Shown here: positions 8,284 through 19,259 of the stretch, piece after piece
Layout of the letters: each line of letters opens with the position of its first letter
How positions within the stretch are numbered: position 1 is the first letter of the stretch
Assembly: GCF_900111175.1 (NCBI RefSeq)
Contig: NZ_FOGI01000007.1
Span: forward strand, 62,001-126,000
Direction: 5' to 3'
Length of the DNA: 64,000 bases
DNA from: Actinokineospora terrae
Lineage (GTDB): Bacteria > Actinomycetota > Actinomycetes > Mycobacteriales > Pseudonocardiaceae
Position numbers and translations under genes: made by a program
Notes under the pieces: generated by a model
What the model was told of the DNA's origin: nothing
Databases searched by the model: none
The model's input: only the letters and a program-made list of their open reading frames with translations

Positions 8284-8952
8284 GTGCGCGTGGTGGTGGC
8301 GATCTTCGCCATAGGTGGGTTGCTGATCGCGGGCGCGTTCGCGCTCGGTGTCGCGATCGAGCAGCACCCGGCGGGCAGGCCCAGCGCCGCGCCGACGCCG
8401 GTCGACGGCAGGTGCAGGCCGCCGGAGGGGCCGCTCAACCTCGCCGAGCCCGATCCGGTGGCGGCCGAGCGGGTCACCGTCGCCTGGGAGCGGGTCGAAC
8501 GGTGGCTGGTCGACAACGCCGCCGCGACCTCGGCGTCCTGGAACGCCCCGGCCAGCCGCACCGAGATGATCGGCCTGCAGCGCGACCTCGGCGTCCGGCT
8601 GCCCACCGCCCTCGTGGTCTCCCTCGGCAGGCACGACGGCGTCCGCCTGGACGGCTTCAGCTTCCCGCCCGCCTACCAGCCGCTGACCGTGCGGGAGATC
8701 CGCACCACCGTCACCGAGGTGTGCGCCGACCCGAACTGGCGCGAGGGCGACGTGCCCTTCGCCAAGGGCGAGTCCGGCAACTTCCTCTACCTGCACGACG
8801 GCGCCGTCTACCGCTACCCGGCGATGCAGCACCACGCCGACGACGTGGTCGACCTGCTCGACCGCACCGCGGCCAGGCTGGAGGGCGCCAACCCGGCCGA
8901 GTACCGCCCCGAGGTCGACGCACTGGGCCGCCTGCGCTGGGTCCGCGAGTAG
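8284..8952 (+). CDS. Membrane-anchored SMI1/KNR4-like protein
   Basis: 222 aa from the GTG at 8284. One N-terminal helix (VVVAIFAIGGLLIAGAFALG) is followed by a Pro-rich linker. The C-terminal domain includes GLQRDLGVRLPTALVVSLGR and HDGVRLDGFSFPPAYQPLT, the hallmarks of the SMI1/KNR4 (SUKH) fold. SUKH proteins often serve as immunity proteins or scaffolds; no toxin gene is adjacent, so no such role is claimed. The frame is open further 5', but that stretch is antisense to the neighbouring divergent gene. Confidence 0.72.
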   Translation: MRVVVAIFAIGGLLIAGAFALGVAIEQHPAGRPSAAPTPVDGRCRPPEGPLNLAEPDPVAAERVTVAWERVERWLVDNAAATSASWNAPASRTEMIGLQRDLGVRLPTALVVSLGRHDGVRLDGFSFPPAYQPLTVREIRTTVTEVCADPNWREGDVPFAKGESGNFLYLHDGAVYRYPAMQHHADDVVDLLDRTAARLEGANPAEYRPEVDALGRLRWVRE

Positions 8953-8964
8953 GCCGGGAAAGCG

Positions 8965-9003
8965 AAAGCCCCCGGCACCGACCGGGGGTGCGCGGGGGCT
9001 CTT
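8965..9003. terminator. Terminator between convergent genes
   Basis: AGCCCCC (8967-8973) can pair with GGGGGCT (8994-9000), and CCCCGG/CCGGGG form an alternative inner hairpin. It lies between the SMI1-like gene and ppa, which converge here. Confidence 0.55.
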
Positions 9004-9015
9004 GGCTGCCTGCGG

Positions 9016-9513
9016 TCAGTGCAGGGTCAGGCCGGACTCCTTGAGCCGCGCGTAGGAGCGCTCGATCTCGGCCTCGGCCTCGGTGCGACCCACCCAGCTC
9101 GCGCCCTCGACGCTCTTGCCCGGCTCGAGGTCCTTGTAGACCTCGAAGAAGTGCTGGATCTCCAGCCGGTGGTACTCGGCCAGGTGGTGGATGTCGCGCA
9201 GGTGCTCGGTGCGCGGGTCGTGCGACGGGACGCACAGGACCTTGTCGTCGCCGCCCTTCTCGTCGGTCATGCGGAACATGCCGATGGCGCGGGCGCGGAT
9301 CAGGCAGCCGGGGAAGGTCGGCTCCTGCACCAGGACCAACGCGTCGAGCGGGTCGCCGTCCTCACCCAGGGTGTTGTCGACGAACCCGTAGTCCGCCGGG
9401 TACTGGGTGGCGGTGAAGAGGGTGCGGTCGAGCCGGATGCGACCAGTCTCGTGGTCCATCTCGTACTTGTTGCGGTTCCCCTTGGGGATCTCGATGGTGA
9501 CGTCGAACTCCAC
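9016..9513 (-). CDS. ppa: Inorganic pyrophosphatase
   Basis: 165 aa, family I soluble pyrophosphatase. It hydrolyses PPi to phosphate and so drives biosynthetic reactions. The family signature DGDPLDALVLV follows YGFVDNTLGE and supplies the metal-binding aspartates; NKYEMD and YPADYGFV are also conserved. The GTG at 9513 was chosen because AGGA lies about 7 nt upstream and gives the usual start VEFDVTIEIPKG; the frame is open to 9567. The divergent dacB begins 120 bp away, as I recall for the mycobacterial Rv3628/Rv3627c pair. Confidence 0.95.
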   Translation of the reverse strand: MEFDVTIEIPKGNRNKYEMDHETGRIRLDRTLFTATQYPADYGFVDNTLGEDGDPLDALVLVQEPTFPGCLIRARAIGMFRMTDEKGGDDKVLCVPSHDPRTEHLRDIHHLAEYHRLEIQHFFEVYKDLEPGKSVEGASWVGRTEAEAEIERSYARLKESGLTLH

Positions 9514-9633
9514 TGACGTGTCCTCGCTCCTGCTCGCTTCCTCTGCTACCTCACTAGTGTGGACCACGGTGTCGCCCCGGCCCGAACCGATCCGGGTGTG
9601 ACGTTCACCGGGAGCGCAGGGGGAGGACGCGGG

Positions 9634-12045
9634 GTGCCGCAGCCGGGATCAGAGCACGACCGGGATCGGGAACGAGCCCGGCGACAACCTGATGAACAGG
9701 GCGAACGTCTTCCTGACGTGCCGGACAACAACCCAGCGTGGCCCGCTGCCGACGACGCCGCGTGGCCGAGCGTTGATGACGACGGCCCCGTCGGGCCACC
9801 CGAGTCGACCACTCGGAGCGCTCGCGGGCCCGCGTTACGTGACGAGACCCACGTCCGCGACACGCCCGGAACGGCGGTTCCACGTTCGAGTGAACCGGCG
9901 GATGTCGACGTCACCGTGCACGCGGGCAACCGCGGGCGGCTCCTCGACGGGCCGATCCAGGCCCCGGACGCGCGCGACGGCGACAAGACGCAGCCCGCGC
10001 GACGGCCCTCCGGCGACGCGACGGCGGCGTTCCCGGCCGGTCGCCAGGGGCAGGGCCGTCCGCAGGGCGGCCCGCCGTGGCCGCTGAGTGGTCCGCGCCC
10101 GCCGCAGCGCCAGGGCCCGCCCGGTCCGGGACAGGCAGGTCAGCTCGGCCGCACCGGCCAGCAGGGATCGCCAGGTCAGCAGGGCCAGCCAGGCCAGCAG
10201 GGTCAGCAGGGTCAGTCGAGCCCGCAGAGCCCCGCCGGCCAGCAGGGTCGGCCGGGTCAGGCTGGTCAGCAGGGCCACGCGGATCAGCAGGGCCAGCAGG
10301 GGCAGCCCGCTCCTGCCGGTCAGCCGAGCCAGCAGGGTCAGCAGGCTCCTGCCGGCCAGCACGGTCAGTCAGGACAGCCGGGTCAGCCAGGGCAGGCGGG
10401 GAGGCAGCGGCCGGGCGCGTGGCCGCCACCGCAGCCGCCGCCGGGTCAGGCCGAGCGCACCCAGGTCATCCAGGTCGGTGCCGTCACCAGGGAGCCCAAG
10501 CCCATCCAGCCCGGCCCGCTCGTGCCGCCGGGCCCCGCGGTACCGCCCGGCAGGCCGCTACCCCCGGGTCAGCAGCCCGCGGGTCAACACGGGCAGACCG
10601 CCCCGCAGCGGCTCGACCCGGCCGAGGAACCGCAGGAGCAGGTCGAGCGCCGCAAGCCGAGGGTCGGCCTGCTGGTGGCGATGGCGCTGGTCGTCGTCGT
10701 GGTGCTCGGCGCGGCCGCGGCCGTCCAGTTCATCCCCGAGCTGCGCGCCAAGCTGGGCATCACGGCCGCCGAGCCCGAGGTCACCATCGCCCCGCCGCCC
10801 GGCCCGGTGCAGTTCACGCCCACCCTCAAGGGCCCGGGTGCCGACAACGCCGCGCCATCGGCCGCCGGGGTGCGCGCGGCCCTGGCGGGCCCGGCGAGCG
10901 ATCCGGTCCTGGGCACGCTGACCGGCACCGTCGTCGACCCGGCCAACGGCGAGGTCCTCTTCGCCCAGAACGCCGACACCACGCTGGTCCCCGCGTCCAC
11001 CGCGAAGCTGCTGACCTGCGCCGCCGCGCTGCTGGCCCTCCCGCACGCCGCACAGCTCTCCACCAAGGTCGTCGCTGGCGACAAGCCGGGCACGGTGATC
11101 ATCATCGGCGGCGGCGACCCCACGCTCTCGTCGTACCCCGTCGGCAAGAACACCGTCTACCCCGGTGCCGCGCACCTGGAGGACCTGGTCGAGCAGGTCA
11201 GGGCCAAGGGGCCGGTCACCACCGTCCTGCTGGACCTGGACCGCTACTCGGGCGAGAGCATCGCCAAGGGCTGGATCCCCGCCGACGTGGCCGGTGGCTA
11301 CATCGCGCCGATGGTGCCCGCGATGCTCGACGGCGGCCGGGCCGATCCGACCAAGGCCGTCTCCCCGCGCTCGGCCAACCCGGCCCGCACGCTGGCCGAG
11401 GAGTTCGCCAAGCGGCTCGGCGCGACCGTGCCCGCGAAGGCGACCGCGCAGGCCAAGCCCGACGCCCAGGTGCTCGGCGAGGTGCGCTCGGCGCCGGTGG
11501 TCGAGCTGGTCGACAACGTCCTGCAGCGCTCGGACAACGTGCTCGCCGAGGCGATGGCCCGCGAGGTCGCCAAGGCCACCGGTCAGCAGGCGTCGTTCGA
11601 GGGCGGCTCGGCGGCGACCATCAAGACCCTCAAGGACAACGGGTTCGACACCAGCACCGTCACCCTCGACGACGGCAGCGGCCTGTCGACCCTGAACCAG
11701 GTCAGCGCCGCGCTGCTGGCCGACGTGCTCAAGGTCGCCGCCGCGCCGGACGGTGCCGACCCGCGTACCGCGAAGCTCCGCCCGCTGCTCGGCGCGCTGC
11801 CCGTCGCGGGTGGCAGCGGCACCCTCGCCGGTCGCTACCAGGGTCCGGCCGCCGCGGCGGGCAAGGGCTGGGTGCGGGCCAAGACCGGCACCCTGTCGAG
11901 CGTGAACTCGCTGGCCGGGGTGGTGCTCGACACCGACGGCAGGCTGCTGGTGTTCGCCCTGATGTCCAACGGCTCGGTCCCCGGTGCCGCGCAGCCCGCG
12001 CTGGACGCCGTGGCGGCCGCGCTGCGCCAATGCGGCTGTAGGTGA
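9634..12045 (+). CDS. dacB: D-alanyl-D-alanine carboxypeptidase/endopeptidase (PBP4, peptidase S13) with long low-complexity N-terminus
   Basis: 803 aa from the GTG at 9634, which has GGGGGAGGA 6 nt upstream; an in-frame GTG at 9559 is less likely. Residues 1-340 are hydrophilic and extremely Gln/Gly/Pro-rich (QQGQQGQ-type runs, about 170-290), predicted cytoplasmic. A membrane helix follows at about 344-364 (GLLVAMALVVVVVLGAAAAV), then the extracytoplasmic peptidase S13 domain. The penicillin-binding motifs are all present: STAK with Ser455, SDN at about 633 and KTG at 750. It should trim or cleave peptidoglycan peptides. The enzyme domain is of normal size; the tail is the oddity. Confidence 0.92.
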   Translation: MPQPGSEHDRDRERARRQPDEQGERLPDVPDNNPAWPAADDAAWPSVDDDGPVGPPESTTRSARGPALRDETHVRDTPGTAVPRSSEPADVDVTVHAGNRGRLLDGPIQAPDARDGDKTQPARRPSGDATAAFPAGRQGQGRPQGGPPWPLSGPRPPQRQGPPGPGQAGQLGRTGQQGSPGQQGQPGQQGQQGQSSPQSPAGQQGRPGQAGQQGHADQQGQQGQPAPAGQPSQQGQQAPAGQHGQSGQPGQPGQAGRQRPGAWPPPQPPPGQAERTQVIQVGAVTREPKPIQPGPLVPPGPAVPPGRPLPPGQQPAGQHGQTAPQRLDPAEEPQEQVERRKPRVGLLVAMALVVVVVLGAAAAVQFIPELRAKLGITAAEPEVTIAPPPGPVQFTPTLKGPGADNAAPSAAGVRAALAGPASDPVLGTLTGTVVDPANGEVLFAQNADTTLVPASTAKLLTCAAALLALPHAAQLSTKVVAGDKPGTVIIIGGGDPTLSSYPVGKNTVYPGAAHLEDLVEQVRAKGPVTTVLLDLDRYSGESIAKGWIPADVAGGYIAPMVPAMLDGGRADPTKAVSPRSANPARTLAEEFAKRLGATVPAKATAQAKPDAQVLGEVRSAPVVELVDNVLQRSDNVLAEAMAREVAKATGQQASFEGGSAATIKTLKDNGFDTSTVTLDDGSGLSTLNQVSAALLADVLKVAAAPDGADPRTAKLRPLLGALPVAGGSGTLAGRYQGPAAAAGKGWVRAKTGTLSSVNSLAGVVLDTDGRLLVFALMSNGSVPGAAQPALDAVAAALRQCGCR
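10140..10420 (+). repeat. Coding low-complexity repeat (CAGCAGGGT/CAGGGCCAG units) in dacB
   Basis: Near-continuous repetition of 6-9-nt units such as CAGCAGGGTCAG encodes Gln-Gln-Gly/Pro-Gly-Gln runs. The units are imperfect but strongly biased to Gln, Gly, Pro and Ser codons, so length variation by slippage or recombination is likely. Confidence 0.8.
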
Positions 12046-12075
12046 GATCACCCGCGCTCCGGTAGCGTCGAGCAG

Positions 12076-13146
12076 GTGAACACGACCGGCGCGGACGTGG
12101 CGAAGTCGACCGGCGGAGCTCCTCCGGTCGACTGGGATCTGGCGGTCTCGACGGCGCGGCGGCTGGTCCGCCCGGGGCCGGTGGTGACCAGGGACGTCGC
12201 CGAGCACACGGTGAGCAGGCTGCGCGACATCACCGCCGACGCGGAGTCGCACGTGCGCCGGTTGACCGGTCTGGGCGCCGACCTGCCGCTGCTGCCGGGT
12301 GACGTGGTCGACCGGGACCACTGGATCCAGGCCGCCGCCGACAGCATCGCGGCGCTCACCACGGACGCGTTGCCGAGCAGGCCGAGCCGGGTCGTCGGCG
12401 GCGTGCTGGCGGGCACGGCGGGTGTGCAGGCCGGGATGGTGCTGGCGTACCTGAGCAGCCGGGTCCTCGGCCAGTACGACCCGTTCGGCGGCGAGTCCGG
12501 CCGGTTGCTGCTGGTGGCGCCCAACATCGTGGCCGCCCACCAGGCGCTCGACGTCCCGCCGGAGGACTTCCGGATGTGGGTCTGCCTGCACGAGTGCACA
12601 CACCGGCTGCAATTCACCGCTGTTCCGTGGCTGCGCTCTTACTTCCAGCAGCAGGTGGCCGCGTTCCTCGGCGGCCTCGACGACAGCGCCAACGGTGCCG
12701 TCGCGCGCCTCCCAGACTTGCTGCGTAGCGCCAGGACCAAGCCCGACCCCACCGCCTCTAGCGGCCCCCTTGGGCTCGTGGAGGCCTTGCAGACCCCCGA
12801 GCAGCGCGCGGTGTTCGACCGTCTTATCTCCATCTCGACCCTCTTGGAGGGCCACGCCGATCACGTCATGGACGCCGTTGGCCCGATCGTCGTGCCGACC
12901 GTGGCCACGATCCGCGAGCGGTTCACCGTGCGCAGGCGCGGTGGGGGACTGCTCGACCGCGTGCTGCGCAACCTCTTGGGCGTAGACGCGAAGATGAAGC
13001 AGTACGCCGTGGGCGCCAAGTTCACCTCGCACATCATCGGCGAGGTCGGCATGGACAGGTTCAACGCGATCTGGACCTCACCGGAGACGTTGCCGCTGAG
13101 GTCGGAGCTGAGCGACCCGGCCGCCTGGATCCGCCGCGTCGCGTGA
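12076..13146 (+). CDS. Zinc-dependent metalloprotease-like protein (DUF2342, F420-biosynthesis-associated)
   Basis: 356 aa, GTG start. The actinobacterial DUF2342 family is recognised by VDWDLAVSTARRLVRPGP at the N-terminus and the core VCLHECTHRLQF, an HExxH zinc site (His-Glu-Cys-Thr-His). A downstream LLEGHADHVMDAVG supplies the likely third ligand. I recall family members annotated as putative zinc metalloproteases or as associated with coenzyme F420 biosynthesis; the substrate is unknown. It stands between dacB and tilS as Rv3626c does in mycobacteria, and overlaps tilS by 4 bp (GTGA). Confidence 0.85.
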   Translation: MNTTGADVAKSTGGAPPVDWDLAVSTARRLVRPGPVVTRDVAEHTVSRLRDITADAESHVRRLTGLGADLPLLPGDVVDRDHWIQAAADSIAALTTDALPSRPSRVVGGVLAGTAGVQAGMVLAYLSSRVLGQYDPFGGESGRLLLVAPNIVAAHQALDVPPEDFRMWVCLHECTHRLQFTAVPWLRSYFQQQVAAFLGGLDDSANGAVARLPDLLRSARTKPDPTASSGPLGLVEALQTPEQRAVFDRLISISTLLEGHADHVMDAVGPIVVPTVATIRERFTVRRRGGGLLDRVLRNLLGVDAKMKQYAVGAKFTSHIIGEVGMDRFNAIWTSPETLPLRSELSDPAAWIRRVA

Positions 13147-14111
13147 GCACTGCCAAGCCCCACCCGGCCGTGGCCGACGTCCGGCGGGCCGTGCGTGATC
13201 TGCTCGAAGAGGTCGAACCCGAGGGCAGGATCACCGTCGCCGTGTCCGGTGGCGCGGACTCCCTGGCGCTCGCCGCCGCCGCGACCCACATCGGCCACAA
13301 GATGGGCCTGGCGGTCGTCGGTCTGATCGTCGACCACGGCCTACAAGCCGAATCCGCGCACACCGCCGCCCGCGCCGCCGAGCACCTCGCGGACCTCGGG
13401 CTCGACGACGTCCAGGTCCTCCCGGTCGTCGTCGAGGGCAAGGGCGGTCTGGAAGCCGCGGCCCGGCGCGCCCGCTACGCCGCGCTGCGCACCGCGGCGG
13501 ACGGCGCGTGGGTCCTGCTCGGCCACACCCGCGACGACCAGGCGGAGACCGTCCTGCTCGGACTCGGCCGCGGTTCCGGTCCCCGCTCCATCGCGGGCAT
13601 GAAGCCGCTGGACCACCCGTGGGCGAGACCGCTGCTGCGCACCCCCAGGACCACCACGCAGACCGCCTGCGCCGCGTTGGGCATCACGCCGTGGCAGGAC
13701 CCGCACAATGCGGACCCGCGCTTCACCCGCGTCCGCCTACGACATGAGGTACTGCCGCTGCTCGACGACGTCCTGCAAGGCGGTGTTAGCGCTGCCCTCG
13801 CCAGGACCGCAGCCCAATTGCGTGAAGACCTAGCCGCACTCGACGCGATCGCCGCGGAAGCGCACACAAGAGCCAGCGAGGGCGACGAACTGGTGGTGGC
13901 GGAACTCACCCCGCTACCCCCCGCCGTGCGGCGCCGCGTGCTGCGCACCTGGCTGACCCGGGCGGGTGTCCCCGAGCTGACCGACGCGCACCTGCGGGGT
14001 GCCGACGCCCTGGTGTCCGATTGGCACGGACAACGCGGGATCGCCCTGCCGGGCGGGTTGGTGGCTCGGCGTGCACGTGGCAGGCTCACGTGCACTGGTC
14101 GGGAAGTGTGA
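13143..14111 (+). CDS. tilS: tRNA(Ile)-lysidine synthase
   Basis: 322 aa. Modifies C34 of the tRNA-Ile CAU anticodon to lysidine with ATP and lysine, allowing AUA decoding. The PP-loop SGGADSLALA lies at about residues 35-44, followed by GLIVDHGLQAES and LGHTRDDQAETVLLGLGRGSG, the canonical TilS segments. The protein is short, as in other actinobacteria, lacking the long C-terminal extension of E. coli TilS. Start GTG overlaps the preceding stop; hpt follows after 10 bp, which suggests one operon. Confidence 0.93.
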   Translation: MSTAKPHPAVADVRRAVRDLLEEVEPEGRITVAVSGGADSLALAAAATHIGHKMGLAVVGLIVDHGLQAESAHTAARAAEHLADLGLDDVQVLPVVVEGKGGLEAAARRARYAALRTAADGAWVLLGHTRDDQAETVLLGLGRGSGPRSIAGMKPLDHPWARPLLRTPRTTTQTACAALGITPWQDPHNADPRFTRVRLRHEVLPLLDDVLQGGVSAALARTAAQLREDLAALDAIAAEAHTRASEGDELVVAELTPLPPAVRRRVLRTWLTRAGVPELTDAHLRGADALVSDWHGQRGIALPGGLVARRARGRLTCTGREV

Positions 14112-14121
14112 GAGGGGAACC

Positions 14122-14670
14122 GTGTACGACGGCGACATCGCCTCGGTGCTGATCACCGAGCAGCAGCTCGACGAGAAGATCGCCGAACTCGCCAAGCAGG
14201 TGGGGCACGACTACCCGGAGAGCGGTTCCGACCTGGTGCTCGTCGGCGTGCTCAAGGGCGCGGTGATGTTCATGACCGACCTCGCCAGGGCGCTGCCGGT
14301 GCCGGTGCAGCTGGAGTTCATGGCGGTCAGCTCCTACGGGTCGGCCACCTCGTCCTCCGGCGTGGTGCGGATCCTCAAGGACCTCGACCGCGACATCGCG
14401 GGCCGCGACGTGCTCATCGTCGAGGACATCATCGACTCCGGGCTCACCCTGTCCTGGCTGCTCAAGAACCTCGCCTCGCGCGGCCCGAAGTCGCTGGAGG
14501 TCTGCACCCTGCTGCGCAAGCCGGACGCGATCAAGGTCGACGTCCCGGTGCGCTACGTGGGCTTCGAGATCCCGAACGAGTTCGTGGTCGGCTACGGCCT
14601 CGACTTCGCCGAGCGCTACCGCGACCTGCCCTACATCGGCACGCTGGACCCGCGGGTCTACACGTCCTGA
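14122..14670 (+). CDS. hpt: Hypoxanthine phosphoribosyltransferase
   Basis: 182 aa from the GTG at 14122 (VYDGDIASVLITEQQL), with AGGGG just upstream. Purine salvage: joins hypoxanthine or guanine to PRPP. The PRPP-binding motif VLIVEDIIDSGLT is intact, the flexible-loop segment SSYGSAT is present, and the C-terminal VGFEIPNEFVVGYGLDFAER matches the family. Length is normal. The tilS-hpt pairing and the ftsH gene downstream are conserved in Actinobacteria. Confidence 0.95.
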   Translation: MYDGDIASVLITEQQLDEKIAELAKQVGHDYPESGSDLVLVGVLKGAVMFMTDLARALPVPVQLEFMAVSSYGSATSSSGVVRILKDLDRDIAGRDVLIVEDIIDSGLTLSWLLKNLASRGPKSLEVCTLLRKPDAIKVDVPVRYVGFEIPNEFVVGYGLDFAERYRDLPYIGTLDPRVYTS

Positions 14671-14901
14671 TCACCACCCCGGCCGCCTGAACTGGACCGA
14701 TCAGGTAGTCGTGGGAACCATGCCCGCCGCGGGCACGTTGTCCCTGTTGCGCACCCAGCCGGCACTTCGCCCGGTGAGGGTGCCGACGCGGACGGTACTC
14801 TGGCAAGACCGGAGTGTGTGCCCCGTCCGGCTGGGCAATGGGTCGTCATTGCCCTCAGTGCACGTCAGGGAGGGTGGAGGCCGCCTCGCGGCCGTAAGTG
14901 A

Positions 14902-17259
<2,358 letters not shown>

Positions 17260-17304
17260 TGCGATGGTGGCGGCGTTGTGCCGCGACGATGGCGGAGGAT
17301 ACCG

Positions 17305-18429
17305 ATGACAACGAGCCGTGACCGGGTCGGGACGTTCAGCACCCGCGAGGACGTCCCGACCCCGGCTTTCGACCAGGACCGCGCTGAGAAGGCGATCCGC
17401 GAGCTGCTGCTGGCCTGCGGCGAGGACCCCGACCGCGAGGGCCTGCTGGAGACGCCCGCCCGGGTGGCCAGGGCGTACGCCGAGCTGTTCGCCGGGCTCT
17501 ACACCGAGCCGGACTCGGTGCTGGACAAGACTTTCGACGAGAGCCACGACGAGCTCATCCTGGTCACCGACATCCCGATGTACTCGACCTGCGTGCCGCA
17601 CGGGCAACCGGTGGACGCGGTCGGCGGTCCCCGTGCCGCGCAGGACATCCGGGTCGGTGATCCACTGTGGACCCTGGTGGACGGTCGCCGGGTGCGGACC
17701 TCCGTGATCGGCGTCACCGCCAAGCGGTCGCGCGAGCTCGTCGAGGTGTCCACCAGCGCCGGTGTGTTCACCGTCACCGGTGATCATCCACTCGCGACCC
17801 CGCACGGCTGGGCCGAGGCCAAGGACGTCGCCGGGTCCCATGTGGAGTGGACCGGGATCGCCGCGCCCGCCAGGGAGTTGGTCACCGCGGGCGCCCCGGG
17901 GCACGACGCGGACTGGCTGCTGCGCCACGGGTTCGCCCGCGACGAGCACACCACCACCCTGGGCCAGTCTCAGTGGGTGCGGGTGGAGTCGGTGCGCGCG
18001 GTGGCCGGTGAGGCGACCGTCTACAGCCTCACCTGCGACCCGCACCCGACGTTCCTCATCGGCGGGCACCTGACGCACAACTGCGAGCACCACCTGGTGC
18101 CCTTCCACGGCCACGCCCACGTCGGCTACATCCCGAACGAGAAGGGCAACGTCACCGGATTGTCCAAACTGGCCAGGCTGGTCGACCTGTACGCCAAGCG
18201 GCCGCAGGTCCAGGAGCGGCTCACCTCGCAGGTCGCCGACGCCCTGGTGCGCAAGCTGCAGCCGCGCGGGGTGATCGTGGTCATCGAGGCCGAGCACCTG
18301 TGCATGGCCATGCGCGGCATCCGCAAGCCGGGCGCGCGCACCACCACCTCCGCGCTGCGCGGGCTGCTCAAGAGCTCGCCGTCCACCAGGGCCGAGGCGA
18401 TCCAGCTGATCAACGGGCGCAGCCGGTGA
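17305..18429 (+). CDS. folE: GTP cyclohydrolase I interrupted by an in-frame mini-intein
   Basis: 374 aa precursor; ATG at 17305 with GGAGG 6 nt upstream. Residues 1-95 and 260-374 together form a normal 210-residue GTP cyclohydrolase I, the first enzyme of tetrahydrofolate synthesis (GTP to dihydroneopterin triphosphate). The enzyme's conserved MYSxCEHHLVPF site is split: MYST ends at residue 95 and CEHHLVPFHGHAHVGYIPNE resumes at 260. Between them lie 164 residues with intein blocks A, B, F and G. Cys260, His262 and His263 belong to the CEHH zinc/catalytic motif, and the second zinc Cys is in EAEHLCMAMRG. Active enzyme therefore requires splicing. folP overlaps by 4 bp, starting the folate operon. 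Confidence 0.95.
   Translation: MTTSRDRVGTFSTREDVPTPAFDQDRAEKAIRELLLACGEDPDREGLLETPARVARAYAELFAGLYTEPDSVLDKTFDESHDELILVTDIPMYSTCVPHGQPVDAVGGPRAAQDIRVGDPLWTLVDGRRVRTSVIGVTAKRSRELVEVSTSAGVFTVTGDHPLATPHGWAEAKDVAGSHVEWTGIAAPARELVTAGAPGHDADWLLRHGFARDEHTTTLGQSQWVRVESVRAVAGEATVYSLTCDPHPTFLIGGHLTHNCEHHLVPFHGHAHVGYIPNEKGNVTGLSKLARLVDLYAKRPQVQERLTSQVADALVRKLQPRGVIVVIEAEHLCMAMRGIRKPGARTTTSALRGLLKSSPSTRAEAIQLINGRSR
17590..18081 (+). other. Mini-intein in FolE (164 aa, no homing endonuclease)
   Basis: Block A starts with Cys1 (CVPHGQPVDAVGG) and runs to IRVGDPLWTLVDG. Block B is GVFTVTGDHPLATPHGW with the TxxH catalytic pair. Block F is VYSLTCDPHPTFLIGG, and block G ends LTHN with the penultimate His and terminal Asn, followed by Cys+1 of the host enzyme. 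All class-1 splicing residues are present, so it looks active. At 164 residues it is a bare Hint domain; the stretch after SHVEWTG, where an endonuclease would sit, is about 50 residues and has no LAGLIDADG or HNH motif. The insertion precedes the zinc-ligand Cys of the CEHH motif exactly. Confidence 0.93.
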
Positions 18430-19259
18430 CCCTGCTGCCCTCACCCGGTCGGTGCGCGGTCATGGGCGTGCTCAACGTGACGCCCGACTCGTTCTCCGAC
18501 GGGGGCCGCTACCTGCACGTCGACGACGCCATCGAGCACGGCGTGCGGATCTGGCGCGGCGGCGCCGACCTGGTCGACGTCGGCGGTGAGTCGACCAGGC
18601 CCGGCGCGCTGCGGGTGGACGCCGGGACCGAGATCGCCAGGGTGGTGCCGGTGATCAGGGAACTCGCGGCGGCCGGGGTGCGGGTCAGCGTCGACACCAC
18701 CAGGGCGCTGGTCGCCGAGGCCGCCGTCGCCGCGGGCGCGGTCGTGATCAACGACGTGTCCGGCGGGCTCGCCGACCCGGACATGGCCAGGGTCGCCGCC
18801 GAGACCGGGGTGCCGTGGATCCTCATGCACTGGCGCGGGCACAGCAGGGACATGGACTCCCTCGCCGAGTACACCGACGTGGTCGCCGAGGTCAGGGCCG
18901 AGCTGCTGGCCAGGGTCGACGCCGCGCTGACCGCCGGTGTCGCCGAGCGGGCCATCGCGATCGACCCGGGCATCGGGTTCGCCAAGAACAGCGACCACAA
19001 CTGGGCGCTGCTGCGCGACCTGGGCGCCCTGCTCGACCTGGGGTTCCCGGTGCTGGTGGGGGTCTCGCGCAAGCGGTTCCTGGGCAAGCTCCTCGCCGAC
19101 GCCGATGGCGCTCTCCGGCCGCCGCGCGGCCGGGAGGACGCGACGGCCGCGGTGTCGGCGCTGGTCGCGTCAGCGGGGGCGTGGGGGGTGCGGGTGCACG
19201 ACGTGCGGCGCTCGCTGGACGCGGTCGCGGTAGCCGCCGCTATGACAGGAGACCGATGA
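18426..19259 (+). CDS. folP: Dihydropteroate synthase
   Basis: 277 aa from the GTG at 18426, which overlaps the folE stop (GTGA). Condenses p-aminobenzoate with 6-hydroxymethyl-dihydropterin diphosphate; the target of sulfonamides. Both family signatures are visible: MGVLNVTPDSFSDGG near residue 13 and DVGGESTRPGA near 50. GVSRKRFLG and the C-terminal VHDVRRSLDAV line the pterin site. Second gene of the folE-folP-folB-folK cluster, and overlaps folB by 4 bp. Confidence 0.95.
   Translation: MTLLPSPGRCAVMGVLNVTPDSFSDGGRYLHVDDAIEHGVRIWRGGADLVDVGGESTRPGALRVDAGTEIARVVPVIRELAAAGVRVSVDTTRALVAEAAVAAGAVVINDVSGGLADPDMARVAAETGVPWILMHWRGHSRDMDSLAEYTDVVAEVRAELLARVDAALTAGVAERAIAIDPGIGFAKNSDHNWALLRDLGALLDLGFPVLVGVSRKRFLGKLLADADGALRPPRGREDATAAVSALVASAGAWGVRVHDVRRSLDAVAVAAAMTGDR

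Noticed and set aside
8284..8952. SMI1/KNR4-like gene as an immunity gene of a toxin system
   Set aside because: No polymorphic toxin, secretion gene or repeat of immunity genes adjoins it.
10558..13032. Long minus-strand open frame opposite dacB and the DUF2342 gene
   Set aside because: Low-complexity Arg/Gly/His-rich translation, no domain, crosses the boundaries of two well-supported genes.
17305..18429. FolE insertion as a fused functional domain or frameshift artefact
   Set aside because: The insert is in frame, carries every intein block in order and ends His-Asn-Cys exactly at a conserved host site.
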